This document shows, one piece after another, positions 45,454 through 59,700 of a stretch of 64,000 nucleotides of DNA (its first letter is position 1; each line of letters opens with the position of its first letter). The stretch comes from Beta vulgaris subsp. vulgaris (Eukaryota > Streptophyta > Magnoliopsida > Caryophyllales > Amaranthaceae): the NCBI RefSeq assembly GCF_026745355.1, contig NC_079203.1:5082352-5146351 (forward strand), read 5' to 3'. The notes under the pieces are model-generated. The model saw only the letters and a program-made list of their open reading frames with translations, ran no database searches and was not told where the DNA came from. Both the position numbers and the translations under genes were made by a program.

Positions 45454-48400
45454 CTATAAGTCTACAACAACTCTTTCATATAAATGGTTAGGCAATCTTG
45501 GGGTAACAATAGCTTGTAATGGAGTTCGCATGCTGGTCATTGTGTCCATATTCTCACCCATATCAATATCCTCAGGCATAAGTCCATCAGCTGGAGTCCA
45601 ATTAAAATGGTGAAGTAAATGACCCAACATACATGTAACCAAATTCAACCCGAATTGAGCTCCCGGACATACCCGTCTTCCAGATCCAAATGGCAAAAGT
45701 CTAAAATCATGGCCTTTCATGTCCACATCTTCTTCCATGAACCTTTCTGGACGAAATTCTAATGGGCTTTTCCAAACTGTTGGATCACGGGCTATGGCCC
45801 AAATGTTTACATGAACATTTGAGCCTTTAGGAATGTCATATTTGTCAATCTTAACATCGGTGTTGGCTTTGTGTGGAAGGAGGAGAGGGGTTGGAGGGTG
45901 CAACCTTAGTATTTCTTTGGCTATACATCTTAAGTATGGTAAGTTCGAGAAGTCCCACTCTGTCATAATCCGATCTGATCCAATCACAAGGTCCATCTCG
46001 TTTTGGGCCTTCTTTTGGATTCTTGGATTCTTGATCAACTCTGCTATGGCCCATTCTACGGATATAGAAATAGTATCCATACCCATAGTAATCATGTCCT
46101 GTAATATAATGGAAGAAATGTCATTAGTCTTGAGAATACTTGACTTTCATGTAGCATAAGATCATAAAATATATATGTGCATAGTTTTGTATAACATTCA
46201 TTTTGATATGTACATGATAATGCATTTCATTATATGCGGTACTTTTCTATATGATCTATTTTCGTGTCTTTATTCCCACGCCTTAAAATGATATTCTACA
46301 TCATGTTGTGCCGAACTTTTAAAAATGCACGAGTTTCATTAATAAGCAAATGTGACTACCATAAACAAAGTTAAATAACATTTAACATACCCAAAGGATG
46401 TTAGTGATGGTATCATCACTAAGCTCATACTCCTCTTGTAAGGTGATCAAGGCATCAAGAAAATGTTGCTTGGGTAATTCTCCACTCTTTTGGCGAGCAA
46501 GACTATGCTCTTCCATAATTTGCTTTGTAAGTTTATCCCTTTGAGATCCAAGTTTAGAGAATGCCTTCCTTTCTGAGGAGAACAACCTTTGAAGCAATGG
46601 TTTGTGCTCCGACATGGCCTTAGACTCACTAAGCATGAGTCCATTTGCTAAAATTGCCTTAAATTTCAGTCCTCCTTCACACATAACACCATCCACATCT
46701 CCAAACCTCTTCCCAAATACTAACCTTGTCATGTTGTTGAATGTTGCTGCCTCTATATATTTCTTCACTACTAAGCTTTTGCTCCGGCTTTCTACATCAA
46801 AGTGTAACAATGATTTATTGCATTTTGACCATAAAATAGTCGCTTATAACTAATTAAACACACATATCAGAAGATACTACTTCCTCGGTTTTTTTAGTTG
46901 ATCCGTTTCTTTAGGTACATTTACCGGTGCAATATTTTTAATCTTAATGCCTCTTATTATTAATATGGAAAAATTGTAAACTGTTAATATTTTGACCATA
47001 TATATTGATTCAAAAATATAACAAGATCCTATATGGCTATATTTTTTTCTAAATATAAATCACAAAACATGTTTAATGTAGAGTTTGTGAATAGTATGTA
47101 AGTCAAAACTTGTCAATGGAGGATATATAAGCTACACTGACGAGTGACAACACGGTGGTCATTTAACATAGTAGTTAATGCAATGACCTAATTAATTTAA
47201 TACCAGATACTACTCCCTTCGTTTCAAAATATAAGGCATGCATGATGTTCGAGGTCGAACTTTGACTGTTAATTACTCTCAATTTACATTGATAAAAAAA
47301 AATTAAAAAATTAATGTTATTATAGTATTTTTCAGGATGAATTCAACGTAAATTTTTATAATTTTTATTTTTCATATTATGACAGATATTTGTGATCAAA
47401 GCAACAAAGCGTGAATGTCTTATCATATTATGAGGGAGTACATGATAACTTCAAAGAGTTAAGTAATCATTTATTCCCTGGGTTCACATAGTAGAAGTTA
47501 GTCCCACAAAGTTCAAATTCATGAGAATCAAATTCCATATTCTGCCCTCAAAAAAAAATTACATATTCATGGGAATTTTACAAAGTTGTTTAGTTAGTAA
47601 TAACACGGAAAATTTCTTCTTATAAAAGAATGTAAATTCGGAATAAGTACCTCGACTTATTCTCCTTCAACTTACAATATACAAATTTACCTAATTTAAA
47701 TAGAAGAGGGAAAACTCGAAATAATTGGGTGAAAAGTGGGTGATAGGATGAAAGTGGGTGACGTTTCACCCAATCCATCACTCATTACTCATTTTTTCAT
47801 CCACTCTTTAATGAATTCAATTTATAATACACAATATATTTACGTTATAAGATAAATGCTTAATTTCAAACCCTAATTTTGACTTCATTACACTTTCAAT
47901 TCTTTTGTTTGGCTAATATATCACTTCTCATAACTTATCTAAAATCTATGTACTACTGGTCTTACCCCCATGCTAATCTTTCGATCCTTCTAATTCAGAG
48001 TAATATATGGATGGATGTGGCTGACCAAGTATGTCTATGATAAATGGAGTGCATGGATGCAGCCATGCAGGCAATGCTCCGCCTGATCCGAACTCGATCT
48101 TTGTAAATTACCCCTCCTTTAGACATATACTACCTCCTTTTCTTTTTAATAATTATACTTTAACTTTTTACACTATTCACAAATTTTCCTTTTACTATCG
48201 TTTGTGATTTATGGTTAAGAGAAAATATTATCATGTGAGATCTTGTTTGATTCGTCTCAATATAATACGTACTTTCAGAATAGCAACTTTCTATATTTTT
48301 TACAAATACAAAATTAGATATATAAAGGCTATACATCGACATGCATAAAAAGTGTAAGTGTAGCAATTAAAAAGAATTAGAGGTATTACATGCTAGAAAA

Positions 48401-49151
48401 ATCCATATGCGAATGAATATGTTTGGTTGGTCACTTGGTCTATCTCGATTTGCAAGTTTGAAGTGCATTGTAAAAATTACTTTTCATGTGCTTTTAAGAT
48501 ATAGACTATAGTGTATATGTTTCCTTTAAAAAAAGATATAATGTATATGTGTTTATGTTCAAGTAGAATATTATAGATAACCTACTAGTAGCAATAAGAA
48601 TGATGAATATATACCTGTCAAAAAAAAAAGAATGATGCATATATAAATGAGAAGGATAAAATAAATTTACCAGAATTGTAATCCTTGAAAATGGACTCAA
48701 CCATAGCCGTGGCCTCATCTTCTCTAATAGGTCTAAGGGCCTCAAGCCTTTTTGGAGAGAAAAGTTCAACCACACAAATGTTTTTCACCTTAACATAATG
48801 GGGCCCATAATCAGCCCATAATAGATCTTTACCATTGCTAATTTTGGCAACGGACCTACTTCTATATCTATCTGCTAATTGTGGATCATTTTCCTTAAAA
48901 ACCTCCCTAGCCAACTCCGAATTTGATATAATCACGTTCAAACTCGAACCAATCCAAATCGAAAAGATAGGTCCATAATATTGAGCCCATCTTGTAAAGC
49001 ATTCGAACTTATTGGTCTTGACATCATCGAGTTTTCCGACGATAGGCCACGGGCGTGGCCCGGGTGGTAGTCTAGTTGTGAGCTTCTTGAAGAGCTTATA
49101 AGCAATTACTAGGGAGATAATAGACAAGGAAAGTTGGAAGATGAAATCCAT
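45454..49151 (-). CDS. CYP98A: CYP98A, p-coumaroyl shikimate/quinate 3'-hydroxylase type
   Basis: Exons 49151–48671, 46791–46391 and 46098–45454 join in phases 1 and 0 to give 508 aa, the usual CYP98A length. The order is membrane anchor (about residues 2–24), hinge [15 protein letters not shown]-helix [11 protein letters not shown] (about 295–305), ExxR (E356, R359), PERF (411–414), and the heme loop [10 protein letters not shown] with ligand Cys438. Family strings such as [17 protein letters not shown] and [20 protein letters not shown] are plain. CYP98A hydroxylates coumaroyl shikimate/quinate esters at the ER, a step to lignin and chlorogenic acid. Here the I-helix differs from the usual AGMDTT (Ala to Met, second Thr to Ile), and the segment [15 protein letters not shown] is divergent, so it may be a specialised paralogue. 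The start at 49149 was chosen over an in-frame ATG upstream because MDFIF begins the anchor. Confidence 0.93.
47213..47438. mobile_element. Stowaway-type MITE (226 bp)
   Basis: Ends CTCCCTTCGTTTCAAAATAT and ATATTATGAGGGAG are degenerate inverted repeats flanked by TA. It lies in intron 1 of CYP98A. Confidence 0.7.
48130..48386. mobile_element. Stowaway-like MITE (about 257 bp)
   Basis: CTACCTCCTTTTCTTTTTAA on the left mirrors ATTAAAAAGAATTAGAGGTA on the right. It lies in intron 1 of CYP98A. Ends are approximate. A further left-end-like CTTCCTCGGTTTTTTTAG lies at about 46888 without a clear partner. Confidence 0.6.
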
Positions 49152-50789
49152 AACATTTATTTGTTGAATGTTGAGAGGGAAGAATAATAGTTTGATGAGA
49201 AAGGCAATTGCAATTTGCATATTATAGGTAAACAAAGTGTTGGGAGAAAGTTGGACATAGTTTAAGTGTATTGGTGTTGCCGTGTTGGTTGATTGGAGAA
49301 GTTTAATGAACATGGGAAGAAGTGGTAGGCCTGTTTCCACTTACCACGGTCATTATTTGTTATGATTAGTGGAATATTTGCCCACGTCCTAATACAGAAA
49401 GATTGAGAGCTAAGAAATAGTATTAAACAAACATATATGCACGATATGATTGACATTGCAACTAATTCATTGGAAAACTAGGAGTACTCTATTTCAAAAT
49501 TGGACAAACTGACAATGTGAAATATGCAACGTGCAAGCTGTATTATTTCAGTATTGATTTAGTTTTTTCTCTTTTCAGCTTTTATTGTTTTTTATTTCGG
49601 GACCAAGTGACTTCGGTTTGTAGTCGGTAATTATATCCAACAATGTAGGTGCATTCTAGGTTCTAAACTCCCAACACTTTAGCTTAATTTTGCATTCGTA
49701 TGTGGTTCTTCTTTTCCTAGCACATTTAACATTTTAATGATCATTTCATTAATATACTTGTATATTCTTTGCATTTGTAATTTTTGTTTGCATTTCATAT
49801 GCTCTTTTTATAATGCTTCTTATCTTTCAATTTGAACTACAAAAAACATACAAATGTAAAAAAAAAACATCCACGAACATAATATGTATCATGCTCTTGA
49901 GTCTTGAGTATATGATTTAAATTTTTGTACAATATCTTTCTCACTCATTATTGATAAGTCTCCTATGTACGAATTTGCTATTAATTGTTTGTCACTCATC
50001 AAATCACTCAACTATTTGACCAAACACATTATTAGCGTTTTCTATTGATTAGTTTAAACAACTATTATCATGTGTTTTTCATAAAAATGTGGTAAAATGA
50101 ATAATTGGTTATTACTTTTGTGCACATAAAGTAAATTTGAAAGTCTAAAAATCTATAACAAAGTGAGAAGTGATTTACCAAACAAATTTTCGTCATTTAA
50201 CCAGAGTTAAAAGCTAAAAGCCTAAAGTCATTTGCTAACCAAGGCCAAAGTCTTGGGACGCCTCGTCGAGCTCTCTTATCATTCACTCGAAACTAATAGT
50301 CCAAGTCACGTTGAAGACAACATAAACATTAATATATAATGAAACAGTTTACGAACTACACTTGAGACATCATCATCTGAATTGCAACAGATTGAACGGA
50401 GGAGTGCTGCGGCTATATTACATCAGGATTTTACAACATAAACTCCTTACGGAGAAAAAGAAAGAAAACAAGACACAATCCCTTTACAAAACCAAAGGTT
50501 GGGAGGAAAATCACAAAGCTCGTTGCTAGGCCAGAAAGCTTCAAAACCTGTCTAAAATTGCGGCATCCAAACCAGCACTTCAGGCCATTTAAAAATGCGA
50601 GGAGAAAAAAACACGAGCACCCAAATTGTACTCATGTAGCATCTCTCGATTGACAGCGAACAAGCAAGAAAAGACTTCTCCCAAATCAACCTTGGAAAAC
50701 TGAGATATCTTCCTTTACCATGTTGAACACAGATAAAGAACAACAAACTAGTGTACAGTTGGAACAGTAGCTGCGTGGCAGAGGTACAA
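49152..50789. other. Intergenic region between two P450 genes
   Basis: It holds the CYP98A upstream region on its left (a weak TATA-like CTATAATATG on the − strand near 49220–49230) and the 3' untranslated region of the downstream P450 on its right (to about 50400). I see no other gene or clear repeat. Confidence 0.5.
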
Positions 50790-53700
50790 TCAGGCGTCAC
50801 GTCTGACAAAAACTATCTTTGGACTGGGAACAAGCTGAAGAACACATTTGGTCATTAATGGCTTAGGCTCCATATAAGATCCAGGTAGAAGTTTTACCTG
50901 TAGTTTCAGTAACATAAAAGTAATTAGGTATGTATGCTACTTGACTATAAAGTCCACTAGCAATCTCATTAGAAGTCGCATATATTTGCAGAATTCCAGC
51001 AAAAGATAAGATTGGCTAGAGGCTAGATTAACTGTTAAGAGAAAAAGCCCATCTACAAGGGAAAGCAACAATTGATGTACGAGAAACAGAAAAAACTACA
51101 CCATTAACACTAGTATATGATCTCCTGATACTAAAAAGGATCACTAACAATGATATATGGATATACACACAAATAAGAGCAGGGGACCAGTCGTCCGAAG
51201 GTTTTGATTCGAAGATAGTATTGCCATTTTGCATTTATAATAATTGAAGAACATAAATTGGGTAATAACATCTTAAATCCGGGAAAAGATGGAAGCTAGA
51301 ATGACTTGAACTCTGTACCTTGAGTTTGTTCTTCACTTCTCTCAAATTAATTTATCAAAAGGCTCTACCATTATTGGCAAAAGAACATATCTTGCTTGGT
51401 GTTCAGTAAAAGCAGTCAAAGCACAAATAATGACAAATAATATCAACATGAAAAGGAAAATACACAAATAAGAAAGGTTTCGGAGAAAAGAGAAAAATCG
51501 GTATTTATTTGCTGCACAATGTCCATCATCTAGCACTATAATTGTTTAGAATGCCTTTGCCATTCAGTAATCTAGAATTATGCACCACAGATATGATCCC
51601 CAATGCTTGTGATCCCCCCCCCCCCCCTTCCAGTCAAACCCATATAATGAAATGTGGCACTAGATCAGATAGACAAAAAGTTCAAGATTCCCATGCATGA
51701 GCTTCAACAAAGATGATAAAAATCTATCTGAGATAATACAGCCCAAATAATCAGTAAGAACACGAACCTCATACTGCTCAAGCAGTGATGCAAATATAGA
51801 TGCAATTCCCATAATAGCAAACCTCTGGCCAACACATGCACGCAGACCTGAACCAAATGGAAGAAATGCAGCGTTCTTGTATGGATCACTTAGGATATAT
51901 GACCCCTCTCCCGAATCTGGAGGCATCTCAGCAGAATCTAAACCAAATAGCAACAAAAAGAAAGATGATGACATGAGCAGCTAAATAGTACACTTTAGCA
52001 TAGTTCCTTTATAAGAAACTCAAATAAAATACTCGCCTTCAATTCATAAGATATAAGGTGTCTACAATAGTATGTAATGACGTCAGAAATCCCTAAATCT
52101 AGACAAAGAGAAGGTCAGTTGATTACTATGTCATTGCACAAAGATACTGCATTTTATGGTGATAACGGAAGAATGAAAATGTAAATTCAGAAACTTCATT
52201 TAAAGATAATTCTATTTCTTTTCTGGGTCAAATCATTTATCATATTGAACAAAATATATAAAGGTACAGGTCTTACATTTACAAAGAAAGGAAATTTCTT
52301 GTGAGACATATAACTTGCGATTTTTGGGATGATATTTCAAAGGTAAAGAGTCCTATATCAATATCCTCTACACCCCATATCACCTCTACAAAATTTTGAT
52401 TGATACTTAAATAAAAAGACACTGGAGCATGAAAAAAGAATTAAGGAGAGGAGAGAGACAGAAAGAGATAAAATAAAGGACTTTCATGTGCTAGGAGAGA
52501 GAGAAAGAATATATGCCAAAAATGTCAATGTTGCAAGTAATAAGCAACTTCCTAGAATGGGGAACCTTGCATTCAAAAAGAAACGGAGGTAGAATAACCC
52601 GATGATATATGAGATAAGGCTAAAAAAGAAGATAGCTCTTATAAGTAGATTAATTTTCAAAAGGTAATGTAAGGTGCGGATGCATTTATATAATCGTCCC
52701 CAAAATCATTAACTTTAACGAAATTTTACAAGTTAGGGGTTATCACAGGTCGTGATGTAACAACTAAACGTGAGGGTTTCCGAGGTAAACACCTAAAAGA
52801 CAATGTTAAATGAATATAAAAGCTTTGGTATAAAGTCGGAGAAGTACTGAAATATAAACGTGTTTGATTGAAGATGAAAACATTTGACAAGCTTTTCTTC
52901 GTCATTGAAGAAGAGCTGCATTAAAGGAACTTTAGAACAAGAAAGAAAAACTGTAAAGTCGGATAAATCAAATACTGATTTTATTCTCATAAGAAATTTT
53001 TCTACCCCAACTGATGGTATCCTGCCTCTGCATCACAAACAGCCAACTGGGGGCAAATATCACTTGAACAACAGCCATAGTTAGAAAAGCATGAATTGGT
53101 AAGGTAGGTAAGGAGAAACCTGTAGTTTCGGAGCTTCTGCTAATTTCAGATCTCTTTTCAGACTTTGACAAAAAGCGGTATGGATTAAACTGTGCAGCAT
53201 CACTTCCCCAGTTGAATTCATCCATCTGAACCAACTGTATGGGTGCAACAAGCAGAGCTCCAGCAGGAATGTGTAACCCATTCTTAAGATCCAAGTCTAG
53301 AACAAAGAATGAAACGTCAATATGTACACAATGGAGCCCAGAAAAACAAAATCACCGTACAAAGGGTTTTTATCTACAACTAGAAGTCCATAAGCTAAAA
53401 TTAATTGTAGTGATTCCAAACAACACCAAACCCCCCTCCTGTCCACCAATGTCCCAACCTATGTTACCCAACCCATGAGTGAAAAGACTTAATATTCTAA
53501 AAGAACCAAAAGAAAGGGAGAGATGAGTATCCGACAAAGCTACAAGTCAATACATTGCAATGAAATTTTAGAAAAAAAGGGAACTATGATGTTGCTATAA
53601 ATAGCTATATGCAGCTCCTATTTCTTGCTAACTCCATCTATTTCTTACATTAATGAAATACAATTTGTTTTAAAAATAAATAAATATTCCCTCTTACATG

Positions 53701-56700
53701 AACAGAATATAACGCCAGAGAATGATTCTCCTAAGCTTATCAATGTGCATAATTGCATTCAACTAATAACAAAGATCATCAAAACTTAAAGCACCTTAAG
53801 TCACATACCTTCTTCATACATTGCAGGCTAAACAACTCTAAATGTGATCAAATTGATACGGGAATTCATCAACTCTCAGTCTCTCACTACTATATAATTA
53901 CCCTCTTCTAGACAGCATACCTGTAAAATAGACCAATTGTCTTGAATGCACTCAAAGATTCATACCTTGTCCCAAAGAGCATCTCTGCAGCAGAGGTCCA
54001 GCAGGAAGGAGACGAGCAGATTCATACATGGTAGCCAATAAGAGGTGCATCTCACTGACATCTTGCTTTCTTAGCTTATCAGATCGCTTTCTTACAGTAA
54101 TTACCTCTGCATATATCTGCATATAGAAATCAGCAGACAAATGTTAGATGCTCCCTTTATTGTATTTGTATCCATCTATCCCTAAAAGAATGCTCCATAT
54201 TCCAAATTTTGGTTTGTCCCTAAAGATTGCTCCATTTCTCTTTTAGGTAACATGGTACCCACAATCCTGCATTTCTCCTACCCCACAGGCAAAAAGAAAC
54301 AACTACCAACCCACTCAATACAACACTTAAAAAAAGTAAAAGATGGGGAATGGTCGTCAAACAATAAGAATGAGTAACAATAATGAACAAGTAATGTACA
54401 AGGACGATAGTAAACCATGAGATCAATGAATTTAGCATTTATGAGTCCACAAAGTTTGAAAAGAATTTTATTTCTACAAGTTATATGCCAACATCACAGC
54501 CTGTTTTGCTCAGCAGAGACAGAAGAATCCGTAAAAGCATCAAGGTTTTGAAACCCCCTCCCCCTTGTCAAGGACAATATACCTCCAGCGCCCTAACACT
54601 CAGTCCCCCAGTCTAGAACGATTGCTGTTCTACTAAAATACTTCTAGGAACATGCTTCAAAAGTTCCTAAAAATTTAACTAAAAGAAGGGTCCTTTAGTT
54701 TGGGGGAGAGGGGTCAATGTATAGAGACTTCTATGAGTCACCCTGAAACCCCCCCCCCCCCTTGGTTGGACCACCATTTAGGTATTCTCTGTGTGTGTGT
54801 GTGTAAAATTCTGCAAAAAGCAGCTCCAAAATGATGCCAGAAAGACGAATATTCAGCATTAAAACTGCACTATTTCATGCGACTGCATCGTCTTCATGGG
54901 AATTCTTTGATAAAAAGAAAAGAACTAAAAAGAGAGAAGTTGCTACCCTCAACATGTAAATAACATCTGGCATGCATACAAAACATGCAAACTGATGCCA
55001 TGATTCAGGAAGATGAAAATTCAGCATTGCAACTGCACTAGTTCATTTGGCTACATGGACTCATGGATAATCTTTCAGAGAAGATGTTGATCATTTTTCT
55101 TAGATATGAAAAGATATTAACAATTAGAAGTTCTTTTAGAAGTCAACAATTAGAAGTTAGAGAACAGAAGAACTTGCTATCATCAACATGCAAAAGCAAA
55201 TAAATACCTATGAGAAATCCTTCTTATGCCCCCCTAGTCAACGGACCTCATGGTCACTGACAATTCAGTTAAAGAGATCACAATTCCTACAGAAGGCTCT
55301 TTGTCCTGAATTCCAACAGTTTACCACTCAAAAAAGGCTTCTCATGATCAGGGTACAAAATGGTTTCCCTAAATGAGCAGAAAGCACCAGCTTAAGACGC
55401 ATACTATAAAGTTGCACACAAAAGAGGCTCAAGCAAATTTGGACAATGGTTAGCAACCTTGGCTTCTTTTCTATGAACTAGAGATATTATATGCAAGATA
55501 TAATGATGCCGACATACTATGAAGATAGAGAGGGAAATTCTCTTGCAGAGTAGATCTAATTTAGATTTTTCTCTAATGCTCATCCAAACAAGAACATGAA
55601 AGAAGAGATGTGGGGTATATAATAGTAGCATGTGAAAGAGCACGTCGAGAAAAAAATTCAAAGTTCAAACACATGAAATAGGCATTCTACACAATCAACA
55701 ATGCATAGTCACTGAAAGCCGAATCAAATACTAAAGTGTACCTACCAGGCTACCACCATCCACAGGAGCAAATGCAAGCTGCGAACCAGCCAAGGAGTGC
55801 AAAATTGTATACAGAAAGAATGCTTTTAGAGATATGGAATCAAAAAACTTTACCTTTTCCTGTATCTCAGGATGCATTGCAAGTCTGGCTAGGACATTGC
55901 CAATCAAACCAGCAGTAGTTAGGCACCCATGGAACATCATTCCCATGACATATCCACAGGACTCTTCCCGTTGATTCAAATGACAACAGGGCTCTTGTGA
56001 GCTTGAATTCTCAAGCTTCACCACACCATTAGTATAGCTTATATCAGATGCAGCTTCCCCTCCATTCGTTTTAGGATTGTTGTGGCAATTGGGTTGGCAC
56101 AGCATTTTGTAGTTCAGCTGGCACTGCTGAACAATATCTTGAGTTAAGGCTTTCAGCTTTGTGCACAGATGCTGATACTTCCAGTAACCTTGTTTCCAGA
56201 ATGGAGGAACTTTATACGATGCCCAAAAACAAGCATCCTTTGCAATCCTTATGAGAAGCTCCTCGTAAGCATTAGCCTTGGACCAAACAAAGAAAGCATC
56301 ACCAAAAAATGTGGCTCCTAAGATGGAGAAGGCCATGTGTTGGGAAAACATTTCACAATCAAGGGTTCCCTTGTTCATAATGTCACATATTCTTTCCATT
56401 ACAGAGTCTACAGCTCTATCAGTCATTGCATTTGCTTTATCAAGCAATTTCCCATTCAACTCCACTGCCAATGCTTCTCTTCTTCTTTTGACCTGCAGCA
56501 ACACACAATATATTGATAATGCATCCAAAGCAAAGATAAAGTACTCCAGGAAATTACAAATTCCTAAGAAACAATGTAAATTGCATATCACTGAGGTATT
56601 AGAATATTAAATTTTCAAGACAGTAAACACAGAGATACCTATTCGTTCATATAATTGAAAATATATTTCAAAAAAAATTTCAATCATCAACTAACGAATT

Positions 56701-59700
56701 GATGGTCCTGTCCCCCCCCCCCCAAAGGCACCAACTTCGAAGGGGTACAGGTGGTATACACTATATGGGGCCAATAGTTTGCATCCCTGGCAAATTTGCA
56801 CCTTCTACAGTACCCAACATTCAAGATGAGCAGAACCAATAAAAAGTCCTGTAAAAAGCTTAGTAACCCCCAACCCAAAAGAACTAAAGAGATCTTCTAG
56901 TCAGATGGTAAAATTCAGCAAGTGAAAGCATAAAAATTAGAGTAATCATGTGTCTTGACACTTTTACCATATTAATCCTGTGTTACGCAATTTTGTATCA
57001 CTTGAGATTCTGAAACCACCTTGAAGTGGCAAAGGTCGTCAAATTAACCTTCATGCAACACGCATTATTGCTTCTATCAAGATTTGATACTTTTATGCCC
57101 TCATAATATATAAAAAAAGTTAGTAAAAGTACTGGAAGCCCAAAACTAACATTATTCTTCTCCTTGAGCATAACTCCCTTTCTCCAATCTCCTCTGTCAT
57201 GTCCATCCTTCCCTCCTTCTCCATTGCCAATTTCATCTCCAACTATTGTCTAAGCCCCAAATTGGCTGATCTTGCAGAAAAATACTCCAAGAAATGTTTA
57301 CAGATTAAAGAACAGTGGGTACACCAGTGACACAGGTGTATCACCATTGTTTGGTATAGTAGATAGGTCCACTTTTGGAATTTCAGCCAGCATTCTGATA
57401 AGCCCAGCCCATAAACTACCACCGAGAAACTATGATGAATAGAAATTAGAGACAGCTCTCCTCTAGCCAAATGCATAATAAGCTACAGTAAGAACAAGTG
57501 TGTAGCAAAGAGGTCCTCTGATATTGCATAGAAAGCTTCAGCAGGTACAAGTATGTTGCTTGTACATAGACTGCTAACTGTCAGGAGGATATTAAGGAAC
57601 TGAATACTGTCATTTATGTTAGAGAAATCCTATCTTAACCCTGTTTGCCAAGGGATACTTTTGGCATTTGACCTTCAAATGCATGAAAGTGCATATGCAA
57701 GCATATGTTCGTGTAATAGGCATGCGATATACTTCCTGTGTTTTCTAAAAGTTGCAACAATTTGACTTGCAGATTCGCCAACGCAAAACTTGACCTTTAA
57801 TATCTTTACCTATATACTCCCTCCGTATCGAAATGTTCTTCCAACAGGAACCTACTTTTTGCAATCTCTCACTCACTTTTTTGAACTTCTCTTACATTTT
57901 ATTATTTTAATACTTCTCTCTTTCTTTTTAGCACTCTATTATTTTTTGTTGACCAAACAAGGTAATATTCCCTCTAGAAAGAACTTTCTGAAACACCCTA
58001 GGAGAGAAACCAGGAAGAACAATTAGAAACGGATGATACATAAATAAAAATTATAAAAAGTTAATATGCTTAAAATATACATTGAGACCAATCGAATAAC
58101 AAATCACATTATAACATTTGTGTTTATATATCAGTTAACAGATAGGTTATGAATGAAGTATGTGAATAGTGCAAAAGTTAAAACTATTGTAATTTTGAGG
58201 AAATAGAGAACGTATAATTTACACTTTCCAGTAGATTCACACGTGATGCATTTTAAGGAATATCATGATTATTGCTATTTCGAAAAAAAGTGATTTCGAG
58301 ATCATATTGGCAGTAGTACGTGCTATTGACGATATAAACATACTTTTTCAGTTACTTAGTGAGTTATTTCACATCTGAAATGTGTATAACAGACTGGACA
58401 AGAGGGAAGGAAAGATCTTAGATTACGTGATTTCATATCTGAAAATTTAAATTGCAAATACAAATGTTAGATTATATAGAAAAAATTAAAGCCTTGCGTT
58501 AGTAACTTAATCTGATATTTTCAAGGACATATCATATCTGAATAGAGAAGAGGAGGAAGAAAGAGAGTGTAGAGTTCTCCTGAAGTTGCTGCTGATTTCA
58601 ATTTTTAATGAAGGAAAAAGCTTGGTAAAATGTTCATATTGGTGTTAAATAATTGTGTTAGTGTTACATCCATCACTCAAAAAGAGCATTTCATATTTCA
58701 AAACCTCATGAAGTCATTGCTACTTTGGCAGTCAAAAATAGCATGGGGTAAAAGTTTGAGAGAAATGCTAAACTTCGGGCCACCAAAAAATTAGCCAAAT
58801 AAAACCAAAAAATATGTTCTAAGATGTAAATATAGAACTTATCGTTGAAAGTTGGACGTTAAAATAAATTTTGGATCTCTAGATGCCTCCAAAGGAAAGT
58901 GTTGTTTGTCATTTTAATATGCAGCATAAGGTTAAAATTTTAGTACTTAGACATACTCCCTCCGATTTTTGAAGATCTACTTGCTTTCTTTCCATCCGTT
59001 TTTAAAAGATCTACTCACAATGATTTATTCCTCATTTGGCAAAAGATATATAATAACTTAATCGTCCTTGGCCCGCACTCTCTCTCTTCCATGCTCTTTA
59101 TCTCCCTTAGAATATAATAAACCCACACTCTTTATGCTCACTAAAAAAGTAAAGAAACCAAGTGGACCCACTTTTTACACACTCTCTCCAATTTCCCTTA
59201 AAGTGTATATCTACAATAAACAAGTAGATCTTCAAAAAACGGAGGGAGTATAAGGTTAAAACATGACTCCTAGAAACAACACAAAATTAGTACCAGAAAA
59301 AGAAGCAACTTACCACACAAAAAGAAAAGAACAAATAATGATATAGATGGAAGGAAAGGGAAACCTTTATTTACAGTATGTCCTTTCAAAAATATTAAAC
59401 GTAAATTTCCATATGGATTACGGCATACCTTTTCAAACGAAGAGACAAAGAAGCTTGACTGCCCAAAGGCCAAACGATACACCCTCCCTATCAAAGGCAA
59501 TTTATCGGCAGCCTTCAGCAGCAATTCATTTATAACTAGAGGATCCTTTATAGACACTAGAAGCTGAGTAGGACTTAGCCACAGCTTTATGATTGATCCA
59601 TACTTCTCATGTGATTTATTCAAGAGTTCTGAAATAAAAATTAGAAAATTAGACCACAAAAGGAAATAAAGAAGGTTTGTAAAGAAAAAAAAAAAAGCTT

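Noticed and set aside
49149..49340. Longer N-terminus for CYP98A starting METGLPLL
   Set aside because: The extension adds residues ahead of the membrane anchor that the family lacks; MDFIF fits the normal start and gives exactly the usual 508 aa.
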